Shown here one piece after another: positions 8,449-18,919 of a DNA stretch of 64,000 bases. The translations under genes were made by a program, and so were the position numbers. The notes beneath the pieces were generated by a model, which was given only the letters and a program-made list of their open reading frames with translations, made no database searches and was not told where the DNA came from. The first letter of the stretch is position 1; each line of letters opens with the position of its first letter. Origin of the DNA: Geodermatophilus sp. DSM 44513 (lineage in GTDB: Bacteria; Actinomycetota; Actinomycetes; Mycobacteriales; Geodermatophilaceae); NCBI RefSeq assembly GCF_032460525.1, contig NZ_CP135963.1, forward strand, positions 4,216,001 through 4,280,000, given 5' to 3'.

Positions 8449-9494
8449 CTGCGGGCCGCCTCGGCGTAGCGGCGGACCGCCCGGTTGGCCAGCACGGCGA
8501 GCAGCAGCATCGCGCCGAGGAAGAAGTAGAACCAGTCGGCGTCCCACCGCAGGTAGACGATGCCGAGCTGGGTCATGCCGAACACCAGCGCGCCCAGCGA
8601 GGCGCCGACCGCCGAGCCGAACCCGCCGGTCAGCAGGCACCCGCCGATGACCGCGGCGACGATGTAGATGAGCTCCTGGCCGATGCCGGTGTTGGCCTGC
8701 ACCGAGGTCAGCCGGACGGCCAGCGTGGTGCCGACGAACCAGGCCGCGACCGCCGTGGTCATGAACAGCGTGATGGTGGTCCGCCGCGCCGGGACGCCGA
8801 CGTTGCGGGCCGCCACCTCGTCGCCGCCGGTGGCGAAGACCCAGTTGCCGAAGCGGGTGCGCAGCAGCACCCAGGTGGCCAGCGCGGTGGCCAGCAGCCA
8901 CCACACGATCGCGATGCGGAACTCCACGCCGGCGAGCTCCACGCGGGAGGCGAACACCCACTCCGCGCCGCCGTAGCCGGGTGCCTCCGCGATCCCCCCG
9001 GCCGACACGGTGCCGGTGAACGTCTTGGTCAGCCCCAGGTTCAGGCCCTGCAGCATGAGGAAGCTGCCCAGCGTGATGATGAAGCTGGGCAGCCCGGTGC
9101 GGGTGACCAGCCAGCCGTTGCAGAAGCCCAGCGCGAGGGCCAGCACCAGCGCGACGGCGATGGCCACCCAGATGTTCTGGTCCAGCTCGGTGGCCACGAT
9201 CCCGACGGTCAGTGCCGTCGTCCCGGTCATGACGCCGGCCGACAGGTCGAAGTGCCCGCCGATCATCAGCAGGGCCACCGCGACGGCCATGATGCCCAGC
9301 GTCGAGGCCGGGTCCAGCCAGTTGGCCACACCGCCCAGGGACCGGAACACCGACGACTGGGCGGCGAAGAACACGAACACCGCCACGGCCCCGACGAGCG
9401 CGCCCAGCTCGGGGCGGACCAGCAGGCGGCGCAGCGGGCCGACGGCGGCGACCCGCTCGTCGGCCCGCTCCGGGGCCCGCGTCGCGGTGCTCAG
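8445..9494 (-). CDS. Sugar ABC transporter permease (CUT2/ribose type)
   Basis: Integral membrane permease, about 349 aa with eight to ten hydrophobic segments. It has family hallmarks such as [22 protein letters not shown] and [15 protein letters not shown]. The start is unusual: between the binding-protein stop and the first membrane segment there is no in-frame ATG, GTG or TTG. A CTG at 9494 overlaps the upstream stop as CTGA, mirroring the GTGA overlaps used elsewhere here, and gives a normal cytoplasmic N-terminus. The next start-type codons (GTG) fall inside membrane segment 1. The function is firm; the CTG start is inferred. Confidence 0.88.
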   Translation of the reverse strand: MSTATRAPERADERVAAVGPLRRLLVRPELGALVGAVAVFVFFAAQSSVFRSLGGVANWLDPASTLGIMAVAVALLMIGGHFDLSAGVMTGTTALTVGIVATELDQNIWVAIAVALVLALALGFCNGWLVTRTGLPSFIITLGSFLMLQGLNLGLTKTFTGTVSAGGIAEAPGYGGAEWVFASRVELAGVEFRIAIVWWLLATALATWVLLRTRFGNWVFATGGDEVAARNVGVPARRTTITLFMTTAVAAWFVGTTLAVRLTSVQANTGIGQELIYIVAAVIGGCLLTGGFGSAVGASLGALVFGMTQLGIVYLRWDADWFYFFLGAMLLLAVLANRAVRRYAEAARR

Positions 9495-10492
9495 CGGGTC
9501 CCGGCCGAGGCCAGGTCGGCGATCGCGTCGACGGTGCCGGCGTCGACGATGGCCGGGCCGGTCAGCACCGGCTGCCCCCCGCCGACGGTGTTCAGGTTCT
9601 CCGCGTACAGCTTGACCATCGACACCGGCAGGTAGCCCTGCAGGTACTGCTGCTGGTCGACGGCGAACGCGACGTCCCCGGCCTGGATGCCCGCGATGAC
9701 GTCCTGGTCGAGGTCGAAGGTGGCCACCCGCGCCTCCGAGCCGGCGGCGGCGACCGCGTCCACCGCCACGCCGGCCACCGCGGAGTTCAGCGCGAGAACG
9801 CCGTCGATGGACGGGTCGGCCTGCAGCTGCGAGGTGATCGTGGACTGCGCTCCGGGCAGGTCGTTGACGTCCACCTGCAGCGGGGTGAGCGGCCGGCCCA
9901 GGCCCTCGGCGGCACCGGCGCAGCGCTGTTCCAGGCCGATGTTGCCGGCCTCGTGGACGACGCACAGCACGTTCTGCGTGCCGTCGGCGGCCAGCCGCTC
10001 ACCCGCCCCCCGGCCGGCCACCGTCTCGTCCTGGCCGACGTGGCCGATGGCGCCGAACTCCGTGGACCGGTCGCCGCCGGAGTTGACCGTGACCACCGGG
10101 ATGCCGGCCCGGACCGCGGCGGTGACGGAGTCCTCCAGCGCGTCGGGGTTGGCCATCGAGACGACGATGCCGTCGACGCCGGAGTTGACCGCGGCGTCGA
10201 CCAGCTGGGACTGCCGCTGCGGGTCGCCGTCGCTCTGGTAGTCGACGGCGACGCCGAGGTCCTCCCCGGCCGCCTCGGCGCCGTTCTGCACGACGTCCCA
10301 GAACGCGTCGCCGGCCGAACCGTGCGTGACCACCGCGACGCTCAGCTCGCCGCCGCCGCCGCCCCCGCCGCCGGCACCCGTGCCGCCGCCGTCCGGGGCT
10401 GCGCCGCCGTCCCCGCCGTCGCCGGTGGTGCAGGCGGCGAGCAGCAGGGGCGCGGCGAGCACGAGCGCCAGCAGTCGCTTCGGTTCGGCCAT
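9491..10492 (-). CDS. Sugar ABC transporter substrate-binding lipoprotein
   Basis: Periplasmic-binding-protein type I receptor of 333 aa. A lipoprotein signal ends in the lipobox LAAC (Cys21), followed by a glycine-rich spacer (about residues 24-48). The mature domain has the ribose-binding-like pattern [25 protein letters not shown] and VVTVNSGGD. It captures a sugar or polyol outside the membrane and delivers it to the permease encoded next. The ATG has a good GGGAGG site 9 nt upstream. It is divergent from the amino-acid dehydrogenase gene, with 121 bp between them. Ligand not predictable; no sugar kinase or isomerase lies nearby to hint at it. Confidence 0.9.
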   Translation of the reverse strand: MAEPKRLLALVLAAPLLLAACTTGDGGDGGAAPDGGGTGAGGGGGGGGELSVAVVTHGSAGDAFWDVVQNGAEAAGEDLGVAVDYQSDGDPQRQSQLVDAAVNSGVDGIVVSMANPDALEDSVTAAVRAGIPVVTVNSGGDRSTEFGAIGHVGQDETVAGRGAGERLAADGTQNVLCVVHEAGNIGLEQRCAGAAEGLGRPLTPLQVDVNDLPGAQSTITSQLQADPSIDGVLALNSAVAGVAVDAVAAAGSEARVATFDLDQDVIAGIQAGDVAFAVDQQQYLQGYLPVSMVKLYAENLNTVGGGQPVLTGPAIVDAGTVDAIADLASAGTR

Positions 10493-10601
10493 GTGCGGTG
10501 TCCTCCCGGGAGTGCAGCGCCGGTGTCCGGCCCCAGGATCATGCCCGCCCCCTCCGACGGGCAGGCGTCCCGGGCACCCGGACGGGCGAGCCGCCGCGCC
10601 C

Positions 10602-10607
10602 TAGGCT
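10602..10607 (+). promoter_or_regulatory. Candidate -10 box, leaderless amino-acid dehydrogenase gene
   Basis: TAGGCT, 6 nt before GTG 10614. There is no Shine-Dalgarno sequence before that GTG, which fits a leaderless transcript. Confidence 0.5.
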
Positions 10608-10613
10608 CCTGCC

Positions 10614-11678
10614 GTGGACGTACTCCGCTCCGGTCACGAACAGGTCGTCTTCTGCTCCGACCCGGCCTCCGGGCTGCGGGCGGTGATCGCGATCCACTCC
10701 ACGGCGCTGGGGCCGGCGCTGGGCGGCACCCGCTTCCACCCCTACGCCGACGAGGACGCCGCCGTCGCCGACGCGCTCGCCCTGTCCCGGGCCATGACCT
10801 ACAAGAACAGCCTGGCCGGCCTGGACCTCGGCGGCGGCAAGGCCGTCATCATCGGGGACCCGCACACCGACAAGACCGAGGCGCTGCTGCGCGCCTACGG
10901 CCGGTTCGTGGAGTCCCTCGGCGGGCGGTACCTGACCGCCTGCGACGTCGGCACGTACAACGCCGACCTCGACGTCGTCGCCCGGGAGACCCGCTTCGCG
11001 CACGGCCGGTCCACCGCCCACGGCGGCTGCGGGGACTCCTCGGTGCTCACCGCCCACGGCGTCTTCCAGGGCATGCGGGCGGCCGCGCAGCACCGCTGGG
11101 GCAAGCCGTCGCTGGCCGGGCGCACCGTCGGCGTGGCCGGGGTGGGCAAGGTGGGCAGCTGGCTGGTCGACCGGCTGGTCGAGGACGGCGCCGACGTGGT
11201 GGTCACCGACGTGGACGCCGGCGCGGTGGAGCGGGTGCTGGCCCGCCACCCCGGCGTGGACGCGGTCTCCGACACCGCCACGCTGGTGCGCACCCCCAGC
11301 GACGTCTACGCCCCCTGCGCCCTGGGCGGCGCTCTGGACGACGCGACGGTCGCCGAGCTGGAGGCCGAGATCGTCTGCGGCGGGGCCAACAACCAGCTCG
11401 CGCACGCCGGCACCGCCGACGAGCTGCTGCGCCGCGGCGTCCTCTACGCCCCCGACTACCTGGTCAACGCCGGCGGCGTCATCCAGGTGGAGGACGAGCG
11501 GCACGGCTTCTCCTTCGCGCGGGCCGAGGCCCGGGCCACCGGGATCTTCGACGTCGCGCTGCGGGTGTTCCGGGCCGCCGACGACGCCGGCGTCTCCCCC
11601 GCCGTGGCCGCCGACCGGCTGGCCGAGGAGCGGATCGCCTCGGTCGGCCGGCTGGCCACCATCCGGCTGCCCCGCTGA
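10614..11678 (+). CDS. Leu/Val/Phe-type amino-acid dehydrogenase
   Basis: NAD-dependent oxidative deaminase of 354 aa in the Glu/Leu/Phe/Val dehydrogenase family, converting branched-chain or aromatic amino acids to 2-oxoacids and ammonia. The N-terminal domain has GPALGGTRF and [18 protein letters not shown], with the substrate and catalytic lysines. The Rossmann domain has GVAGVGKVG and the C-terminal half has CGGANNQL and YLVNAGGVI. Length is right for valine or leucine dehydrogenase; glutamate is unlikely because that enzyme is longer. It lies next to DUF3073 and purM, a common actinobacterial order. The GTG start is supported by the upstream TAGGCT box. Confidence 0.92.
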   Translation: MDVLRSGHEQVVFCSDPASGLRAVIAIHSTALGPALGGTRFHPYADEDAAVADALALSRAMTYKNSLAGLDLGGGKAVIIGDPHTDKTEALLRAYGRFVESLGGRYLTACDVGTYNADLDVVARETRFAHGRSTAHGGCGDSSVLTAHGVFQGMRAAAQHRWGKPSLAGRTVGVAGVGKVGSWLVDRLVEDGADVVVTDVDAGAVERVLARHPGVDAVSDTATLVRTPSDVYAPCALGGALDDATVAELEAEIVCGGANNQLAHAGTADELLRRGVLYAPDYLVNAGGVIQVEDERHGFSFARAEARATGIFDVALRVFRAADDAGVSPAVAADRLAEERIASVGRLATIRLPR

Positions 11679-11748
11679 GCGAGCACCTCTCCCCCACGTC
11701 CGGGTGGCGCACCGGACGGGGCTGTGTGCCGGTCGTCGGTCCGTGTCG

Positions 11749-11754
11749 TAAGCT
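11749..11754 (+). promoter_or_regulatory. Candidate -10 box for the DUF3073 gene
   Basis: TAAGCT, with a weak TGTGCC 18 bp upstream. Transcription would start near 11761, giving a leader of about 86 nt that carries GAGGGGG before ATG 11847. Confidence 0.35.
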
Positions 11755-11846
11755 CGCTCGGGACAGAGTCACTCAGTCGGGGTCGCCACGCGGGCCGTCC
11801 AGCCCGGAGCTGGGCTCCCGTACTCCGTAACGAGGGGGTCGAGCCG

Positions 11847-12080
11847 ATGGGGCGCGGCCGAGCGAAGGCCAAGCAGACACGCGTGGCCCGTGAGCTCAAG
11901 TACAGCTCACCGAACACCGATCTCTCCGCCTTGCAGCGCGAGCTGACCGGCTCGCCGTCGACGTACACCGCGCCCTCCCGGGCGAGCACGGATGACGACG
12001 ACGACGAGGACGACTACACCGACCGCTGGGCGGACGGTGACGACGACGACGGCCTGGACGGCGTAGCCGCCAGCCGGTAG
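11847..12080 (+). CDS. DUF3073 domain protein
   Basis: Small protein of 77 aa with a basic N-terminal half (MGRGRAKAKQTRVARELKY, then SSPNTDLSALQREL) and a very acidic tail made almost entirely of Asp. This is the DUF3073 family, found across actinobacteria and commonly next to purM; no function has been assigned as far as I know. The charge split suggests binding to nucleic acid or ribosomes, which is only a guess. ATG 11847 is chosen because GAGGGGG lies 9 nt upstream and the conserved family start is MGRGR. It is followed by a 15-bp stem terminator shared with convergent purM. Confidence 0.9.
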   Translation: MGRGRAKAKQTRVARELKYSSPNTDLSALQRELTGSPSTYTAPSRASTDDDDDEDDYTDRWADGDDDDGLDGVAASR

Positions 12081-12118
12081 CCGGCGGGCACGGTCCCGTC
12101 GACACGGTCGGACCGGAC

Positions 12119-12150
12119 GACGCCGCGACTCCCCCGGGAGTCGCGGCGTC
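12119..12150. terminator. Bidirectional hairpin between DUF3073 and purM
   Basis: Perfect 15-bp inverted repeat (GACGCCGCGACTCCC and its complement) with only two bases between the arms. It sits between the two convergent genes. Confidence 0.8.
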
Positions 12151-12211
12151 GCCGTGCGCACCCGATCCCGCCTTTATCACGATATTGGCGGAACGAGGAC
12201 CGGGTCCTCCC

Positions 12212-13272
12212 TCAGCCGCGGTAGGTGCCGACCAGCCGGGCGGGGTCGGCGCCGGTCCGGGGGCCGACGGTGCCGACGACCCACGCGGGCACGCCACGGG
12301 CACCCAGGGCGGCCACCACGTCGTCGGCGACGGCCGGGTCGACCGCGGCCACCATGCCGACGCCGCAGTTGAACGCCCGCTCGGACTCCGCGCGCGGCAC
12401 GCCGTGCTCCTCCAGGAGCGCGACGGCCGCCGGCAGCGCCCAGGTGCCGCGGTCGAGCACGGCAGTGAGCCCGTCGGGGACGACCCGCGCGGTGTTGCCG
12501 GCGAGCCCGCCGCCGGTGATGTGCGCGTAGGCGTGCACGCCGTCGACGCCGAAGCGGTCCACCAGCGCGAGGCAGTCCAGCGCGTAGACGCGCGTGGGCT
12601 CGAGCAGCACCTCGCCCAGTGGGCGGTCCAGCCCGGCCGGCGTCGCGGCGAGGTCCAGCCCGGCCGCGGCGACCACCCGGCGCACCAGCGAGAAGCCGTT
12701 GGAGTGGAAGCCCGACGACGCCATCGCCACGACGGCGTCGCCGTCCCGGACCCGCTCGGGGCCCAGCACCGCGTCGGCCTCCACGACGCCCACGGCGGTC
12801 GCGGCCAGGTCGTAGTCGTCGGGGGCCATCAGGTCGCCGTGCTCGGCGGTCTCCCCGCCGACCAGCGCCGCCCCGGCCAGCCGGCAGCCGGTGGCGATGC
12901 CGGTGACGATGGCGGCGACGCGCTCGGGCACCACCTGCCCGCAGGCCACGTAGTCCTGCAGGAACAGCGGCTCCGCGCCGCAGGCGACCAGGTCGTCGAC
13001 GACCATCGCGACCAGGTCGATGCCGACGGTGTCGTGCCGGTCCAGCTGCCGGGCCAGCGCGGTCTTGGTGCCGACGCCGTCGGTCGAGGAGGCCAGCAGC
13101 GGCCGGCGGTAGCGGGCGGTGTCCAGCGCGAACAGCCCGGCGAAGCCGCCCAGGCCACCGACCACCTCGGGCCGGTTGGTCGCCTCGACCGCCGTCCGCA
13201 TGAGGGTGACGGCGCGCTCGCCGGCGTCGATGTCGACGCCCGAGGCGGCGTAGGTGAACCGCCCGGGTTCCG

Positions 13273-13276
<4 letters not shown>
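12212..13276 (-). CDS. purM: Phosphoribosylformylglycinamidine cyclo-ligase (AIR synthetase)
   Basis: PurM, 354 aa, makes 5-aminoimidazole ribotide (AIR) from FGAM and ATP, the fifth step of purine synthesis. It shows STDGVGTKT, the AIRS-family loop VACGAEPLFLQDYV, and the metal/ATP motif GGETAEHGDLMA. The C-terminal domain has HITGGGLAGNTARV. The GTG start overlaps the purF stop (GTGA), so purF-purM form a coupled operon in the usual actinobacterial order. The gene ends near the terminator shared with DUF3073. Confidence 0.97.
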
Positions 13277-14811
<1,535 letters not shown>

Positions 14812-14817
14812 CCCGTG

Positions 14818-14823
14818 AGCCTA
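14818..14823 (-). promoter_or_regulatory. Candidate -10 box for purF-purM
   Basis: TAGGCT on the minus strand, 6 nt before the purF GTG. Same geometry as nine other genes in the window. Confidence 0.5.
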
Positions 14824-14867
14824 CCGGCGCCGGCGTCCCGGCCCGGGTGGCGCGTGCCACCCGGGGC

Positions 14868-15476
14868 TCAGCGGACGGTGCCCAGCTCGGCGGCGATGCG
14901 GGTGTCCTCGCCGTGCCCGGTGTGCACGACGGTGTCCCCGTGCAGGGTGAGCAGCCGGTCCCGGATGGACCGGACGATGGTCGGGTGGTCGCTGAACGAG
15001 CGGCCGGTGGCGCCGGGCCCGCCGGCGAACAGCGTGTCGCCGGTGAAGACGGCCCGCAGGTCCGGGGCGTGCAGGCAGGTGCTGCCCGGCGAGTGCCCGG
15101 GGGTGTGCAGCGCGGTCAGCGTCGTCCCGGCGACGGTGAACCGGGTGCCCTCCGCCAGGTCGGAGTCCGGGGCGGCGTCGGGGTGCACCACGTCCCAGAG
15201 CATCCGGTCGGCGGGGGGGAACCAGATCGGCGCCCCGGTCGCCGCGCGCAGGTCGACGGCGGCGGTGACGTGGTCGTTGTGCCCGTGGGTGAGCACGATC
15301 GCGGTCACCCGGCGCCCGCCGACCGCGGCCAGGATCGGGGCGGCGTCGTGCGGGGCGTCGACGACGAGCACCTCCTCGTCGTCCCCGACCAGCCAGACGT
15401 TGTTGTCGACGTCGAAGTCCTGCCCGTCGAGGCTGAAGACCCCGGAGACGACGGCCTTCTCGATGCGCGCTGCCAT
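14868..15476 (-). CDS. MBL-fold hydrolase partnered with mycothiol formaldehyde dehydrogenase
   Basis: Metallo-beta-lactamase-fold protein of 202 aa with the metal motif THGHNDHV and further ligands in TPGHSPGS and FTGDTLF, glyoxalase II-like in size. Its ATG overlaps the stop of mscR (ATGA), so the two are co-translated. The same pairing occurs in mycobacteria (mscR followed by an MBL gene). The family and context suggest hydrolysis of S-formylmycothiol, releasing formate and mycothiol. That step is inferred; the sequence alone shows only a thioester-hydrolase-like fold. Confidence 0.88.
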   Translation of the reverse strand: MAARIEKAVVSGVFSLDGQDFDVDNNVWLVGDDEEVLVVDAPHDAAPILAAVGGRRVTAIVLTHGHNDHVTAAVDLRAATGAPIWFPPADRMLWDVVHPDAAPDSDLAEGTRFTVAGTTLTALHTPGHSPGSTCLHAPDLRAVFTGDTLFAGGPGATGRSFSDHPTIVRSIRDRLLTLHGDTVVHTGHGEDTRIAAELGTVR

Positions 15477-16561
15477 CAGAGGACGACCACGCTGCGCAGC
15501 ACCTCGCCGCGGTGCATCTTCTCGAACGCCGTCTCCACGTCGTCGATGCCGATGGTCTCGCTGACGAACTCCTCCAGCGGGAAGCGGCCCTGCCGGTAGA
15601 GGTCGACCAGCAGCGGGAAGTCCCGCGACGGCAGGCAGTCGCCGTACCAGGAGGACTTCACCGCCCCGCCCCGGCCGAAGACCTCGATCAGCGGGAGGGT
15701 GATCTGCATGTCGGGGGTGGGCACGCCGACCAGCACCACCCGACCGGCGAGGTCGCGGGAGTAGAAGGCCTGCTCGAACACCGCCGGGTGCCCGACCGCG
15801 TCGATGGCGACGTCCACGCCGAACCCGCCGGTGTGCCCCTTGATCGCCTCGACCGCGTCGGTCTGCCGGGAGTTGACGGTGTGGGTGGCGCCGAACCGCC
15901 GCGCCCACTCCAGCTTCCGGTCGTCGACGTCGACGGCGACGATGGTGGTCGCGCCGGCCAGCTTCGCCCCGGCGATGGCGGCGTCGCCGACACCACCGCA
16001 GCCGAACACGGCCACCGACTCCCCGCGGCGCACGCCGCCGGTGTTGACCGCCGCGCCGACGCCGGCCATGACGCCGCAGCCGAGCAGGCCGGCGGCGGTG
16101 GCCGGTGCGGCCGGGTCCACCTTCGTGCACTGGCCGGAGTGCACCAGCGTCTTCTCCACGAACGCGCCGATGCCCAGCGCCGGGGACAGCTCGGTGCCGT
16201 CGGCCAGCGTCATCTTCTGCGCGGCGTTGTGCGTGGCGAAGCAGTACTGCGGCTCGCCCTTGGCGCAGGCCCGGCACTGGCCGCACACCGCCCGCCAGTT
16301 GAGGACGACGAAGTCGCCCACGGTCACGTTCGTGACGCCCTCGCCGACGGCGGCCACGGTGCCGGCGGCCTCGTGGCCGAGCAGGAACGGGAACTCGTCG
16401 GTGATGCCGCCCTCGCGGTAGTGCAGGTCGGTGTGGCACACGCCGCACGCCTGGACGTCGACGACCGCCTCACCGGGACCCGGGTCGGGCACGGTGATCG
16501 TCTCGACGGTGACCGGAGCACCCTTCCCACGGGCGACGACGCCCTTCACCTGGTAGGCCAT
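15476..16561 (-). CDS. mscR: S-(hydroxymethyl)mycothiol dehydrogenase
   Basis: Zinc-dependent class III alcohol dehydrogenase of 361 aa that oxidises the formaldehyde-mycothiol adduct with NAD; some members also act as S-nitrosomycothiol reductase. The catalytic zinc site is [10 protein letters not shown] with GHEAAG. The structural zinc loop is [15 protein letters not shown]. The Rossmann motif is GCGGVG. Overall pattern and length match the mycothiol-specific clade, marking the host as a mycothiol producer. ATG 16561 sits 6 nt after TAGGCT, again a leaderless arrangement. It is divergent from the oxalate/formate-type carrier. Confidence 0.95.
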   Translation of the reverse strand: MAYQVKGVVARGKGAPVTVETITVPDPGPGEAVVDVQACGVCHTDLHYREGGITDEFPFLLGHEAAGTVAAVGEGVTNVTVGDFVVLNWRAVCGQCRACAKGEPQYCFATHNAAQKMTLADGTELSPALGIGAFVEKTLVHSGQCTKVDPAAPATAAGLLGCGVMAGVGAAVNTGGVRRGESVAVFGCGGVGDAAIAGAKLAGATTIVAVDVDDRKLEWARRFGATHTVNSRQTDAVEAIKGHTGGFGVDVAIDAVGHPAVFEQAFYSRDLAGRVVLVGVPTPDMQITLPLIEVFGRGGAVKSSWYGDCLPSRDFPLLVDLYRQGRFPLEEFVSETIGIDDVETAFEKMHRGEVLRSVVVL

Positions 16562-16567
16562 GGCGGG

Positions 16568-16573
16568 AGCCTA
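16568..16573 (-). promoter_or_regulatory. Candidate -10 box for mscR and the MBL gene
   Basis: TAGGCT on the minus strand, 6 nt before the mscR ATG, with no Shine-Dalgarno sequence between them. Confidence 0.5.
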
Positions 16574-16709
16574 TGCCGGGTCCGCGGGCCGGCCACCGGC
16601 GACGAGTGGCGTGCCCCCGAGTGGCGCGCGCGCCGGTGGCGGGCAAAGATGCGGTCTCCCGCCTCAAGTGAGAGTCCTCACCTGCCGAGCCATACGGGCG
16701 ACGGGGACG

Positions 16710-16715
16710 TACCGT
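16710..16715 (+). promoter_or_regulatory. Candidate -10 box for the OFA carrier gene
   Basis: TACCGT about 76 nt before GTG 16792, leaving a leader that contains a strong GGAGG. No convincing -35. The rest of the 230-bp divergent interval holds nothing else I can name. Confidence 0.3.
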
Positions 16716-16791
16716 TCCCGCGGGTCCGTGACCTCGCGCACAGACCCGTCCGCCGGGGGAACCCGGGTGATTCCTGACCGGAGGTCCGTTC

Positions 16792-18210
16792 GTGGCAGTA
16801 CCGAGTTTCCTGGCCCGGGAGCGCATCGTCGCGCGTCCCGGCTTCAACCGCTGGCTGATCCCGCCGGCGGCCCTGGCGGTGCACCTGTGCATCGGCCAGG
16901 CGTACGCGACCAGCGTCTACAAGGCCGCCCTGGTCTCGCACTTCGAGTCCACGCTGACCGCGATCGGCATCATCTTCTCGATCGCCATCGTGATGCTCGG
17001 CCTGTCGGCCGCGCTGTTCGGCACGTGGGTGGACCGCAACGGCCCGCGCGCGGCGATGTTCACCTCCGCCGTCTTCTGGGTCACCGGCTTCGTGGTGGGT
17101 GGTCTGGGCATCGAGACCCGCCAGCTGTGGCTGGTGTACCTCGGCTACGGCGTCATCGGCGGCATCGGCCTGGGCATCGGCTACATCTCGCCGGTCTCCA
17201 CGCTGATCAAGTGGTTCCCGGACCGGCCGGGCCTGGCCACCGGCATGGCCATCATGGGCTTCGGTGGCGGTGCGCTGATCGCCTCGCCGCTGTCGCGTGA
17301 GCTGATGAGCTGGTACGACCCGGCCTACGACCCGACCGTGGCCGGCACCGTGCCCGACGGCGACGCCGTCGCGGCGCTGTTCTTCACGCTGGCCGCCGTC
17401 TACCTGGTCTTCATGATGTTCGGCGCCTTCATCGTCCGCGTGCCGGCCGACGACTGGCGTCCCACCGGCTTCGACCCGGCGTCGGTGAAGAAGAAGGCCC
17501 TGGTCACCACGGACAACGTGTCCGCGGCCAACGCGATCAAGACCCCGCAGTTCTGGCTGCTGTGGACGGTGCTGTTCTGCAACGTCACCGCGGGCATCGG
17601 CATCCTCGAGCAGGCCGCGCCGATGATCCAGGACTTCTTCCGCACCGGCGAGACCTCCACCGTGGCCGCCGCCACGGCGGCCGGCTTCGTCGGCCTGCTG
17701 TCGCTGTTCAACATGGCCGGCCGGATCGTGTGGTCCTCCACCTCGGACTACATCGGCCGCAAGCCGATCTACATGGTCTACCTCGGCGTCGGGGCGGTCT
17801 TCTACGTCCTGCTGGCCACCGTGGGCAGCTCCGCGACCTGGCTGTTCGTCATCTGCGCGGCCGTGATCCTGTCGTTCTACGGCGGCGGGTTCGCCACCAT
17901 CCCGGCCTACCTGCGCGACCTGTTCGGCACCTACCAGGTGGGCGCCATCCACGGCCGGCTGCTGACCGCGTGGGCGGCCGCCGGTATCGCCGGGCCGCTG
18001 ATCGTCAACGGCGTCCTGGACACCCAGGGCACCCCGGGGCAGCTGGTGGCGGCGAACTACCGCCCGGCGCTGTTCATCATGGTGGGGCTGCTCATCGTCG
18101 GCTTCATCGCCAACCTGATGGTCCGTCCGGTGTCCAGCAGGTACTTCGAGCCCACGGCCACCACCCCGGCCGCCGCCCGCGCCAACCCCGAGAGGAGCGC
18201 CGCCCGATGA
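16792..18210 (+). CDS. OFA-family MFS transporter (oxalate/formate antiporter type)
   Basis: Major facilitator of 472 aa with twelve predicted membrane segments. Family features include FNRWLIPPAALAVHLCIGQAYATSVY in segment 1 (here split for reading: FNRWLIPPAALA and IGQAYATSVY), the loop motif FGTWVDRNGPR, and the second-half motif SDYIGRKP. Members exchange small carboxylates such as oxalate and formate; some are monocarboxylate carriers. GTG 16792 follows GGAGG with 7-8 nt spacing. The stop overlaps the ATG of a 45-aa membrane peptide. Divergent from mscR, whose pathway ends in formate, so formate export is an attractive but untested role. Confidence 0.88.
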   Translation: MAVPSFLARERIVARPGFNRWLIPPAALAVHLCIGQAYATSVYKAALVSHFESTLTAIGIIFSIAIVMLGLSAALFGTWVDRNGPRAAMFTSAVFWVTGFVVGGLGIETRQLWLVYLGYGVIGGIGLGIGYISPVSTLIKWFPDRPGLATGMAIMGFGGGALIASPLSRELMSWYDPAYDPTVAGTVPDGDAVAALFFTLAAVYLVFMMFGAFIVRVPADDWRPTGFDPASVKKKALVTTDNVSAANAIKTPQFWLLWTVLFCNVTAGIGILEQAAPMIQDFFRTGETSTVAAATAAGFVGLLSLFNMAGRIVWSSTSDYIGRKPIYMVYLGVGAVFYVLLATVGSSATWLFVICAAVILSFYGGGFATIPAYLRDLFGTYQVGAIHGRLLTAWAAAGIAGPLIVNGVLDTQGTPGQLVAANYRPALFIMVGLLIVGFIANLMVRPVSSRYFEPTATTPAAARANPERSAAR

Positions 18211-18344
18211 GCCACCCCGCCGCCGACCGGCAGCAGACGCACACCCCGGTCGCCCTGATCGGGTTCGCCTGGACCCTCGTGGGCGTCCCGCTGGCCTACG
18301 GGCTGTACAACGCGGTCAAGGCCGCCAGCGCCCTGTTCAGCTGA
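18207..18344 (+). CDS. Small membrane partner of the OFA carrier
   Basis: A 45-aa peptide: a polar N-terminus of about 13 residues, one hydrophobic helix (VALIGFAWTLVGVPLAYGLYNAV) and a short tail. The ATG overlaps the carrier stop (ATGA) and is preceded by GAGAGGAGC, so translation is coupled. Peptides of this kind follow OFA carriers in several actinobacteria and are annotated as an MFS transporter small subunit. It probably packs against the carrier; whether it is needed for activity is unknown. Confidence 0.8.
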   Translation: MSHPAADRQQTHTPVALIGFAWTLVGVPLAYGLYNAVKAASALFS

Positions 18345-18369
18345 TCCACGGCCACCACGGCACCACCCG

Positions 18370-18405
18370 CAGCGCCCCCGTCCGGACCCCCGGGCGGGGG
18401 CGCTG
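18370..18405. terminator. Hairpin after the OFA carrier operon
   Basis: Perfect 11-bp inverted repeat CAGCGCCCCCG with its complement, 14-nt loop, 25 bp beyond the small-subunit stop. It lies between convergent transcription units. Confidence 0.75.
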
Positions 18406-18535
18406 TGCCGTGTACACCGTCGGCCTGCCGGCCGACACCGCGACCAGGTGCGGTCCCCTGCCGCGTGGAGCCCCATCCGCCGCACCCGGCGGGGACCCTC
18501 CGGGCCCGCCCCGGGCACGGCCCCCGCAGGGCGGC

Positions 18536-18919
18536 TCACCTCAGCGGCACCAAGGGCAGGTGCTGTGACAGGTCGGCGCGGGCGCCGCTGGCGCTGACCC
18601 GCCCGTCGGCCAGCGCGTCGGCCCAGGCCAGTTCGCCGGTGGCCAGCCGCAGCCAGGTCGCGGCGTCGGTCTCCACCACGTTGGGCGGTGTGCCCCGGGT
18701 GTGCCGGGGCCCCGGCACCAGCTGGACGGCGACGTGCGGCGGCACCCGCAGCTCGACCGACCGGCCGGGCACCTGCTGGGCCAGCCAGCGGGCACTCGTC
18801 CGCACCGCCGCCCCCAGCACCGCCCGCGGCGGCTGCTCGGCCTCCCCCGCGAGCCAGGCCCGCGCCGGCTCGACGGCGGCCCGCAGCTGCTCGGCCGGGA
18901 TCGGGGCGGCGCCGGGCAT
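18536..18919 (-). CDS. SCP-like (sterol carrier fold) family protein
   Basis: Protein of 127 aa belonging to the bacterial SCP-ortholog group commonly found directly after purL in actinobacteria. An N-terminal helical part contains [16 protein letters not shown]; the C-terminal part has the pattern [15 protein letters not shown] typical of SCP2-fold members, with a short SGARADL motif near the end. The ATG overlaps the purL stop (ATGA). The fold binds hydrophobic ligands in other proteins; no ligand or purine-related role is established. It may simply be carried along by operon conservation. Confidence 0.8.
   Translation of the reverse strand: MPGAAPIPAEQLRAAVEPARAWLAGEAEQPPRAVLGAAVRTSARWLAQQVPGRSVELRVPPHVAVQLVPGPRHTRGTPPNVVETDAATWLRLATGELAWADALADGRVSASGARADLSQHLPLVPLR

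Noticed and set aside
11679..11846. A bldC-like small regulator gene between the amino-acid dehydrogenase and DUF3073
   Set aside because: That order is seen in some actinobacteria, but the 168-bp gap has no open frame with a MerR-type helix.
16658..16685. A second HAIR-like site (CTCAAGTGAGAG...CTCACC)
   Set aside because: The arms do not pair with 7-nt spacing as HAIR does, and the neighbouring genes are not heat-shock genes.
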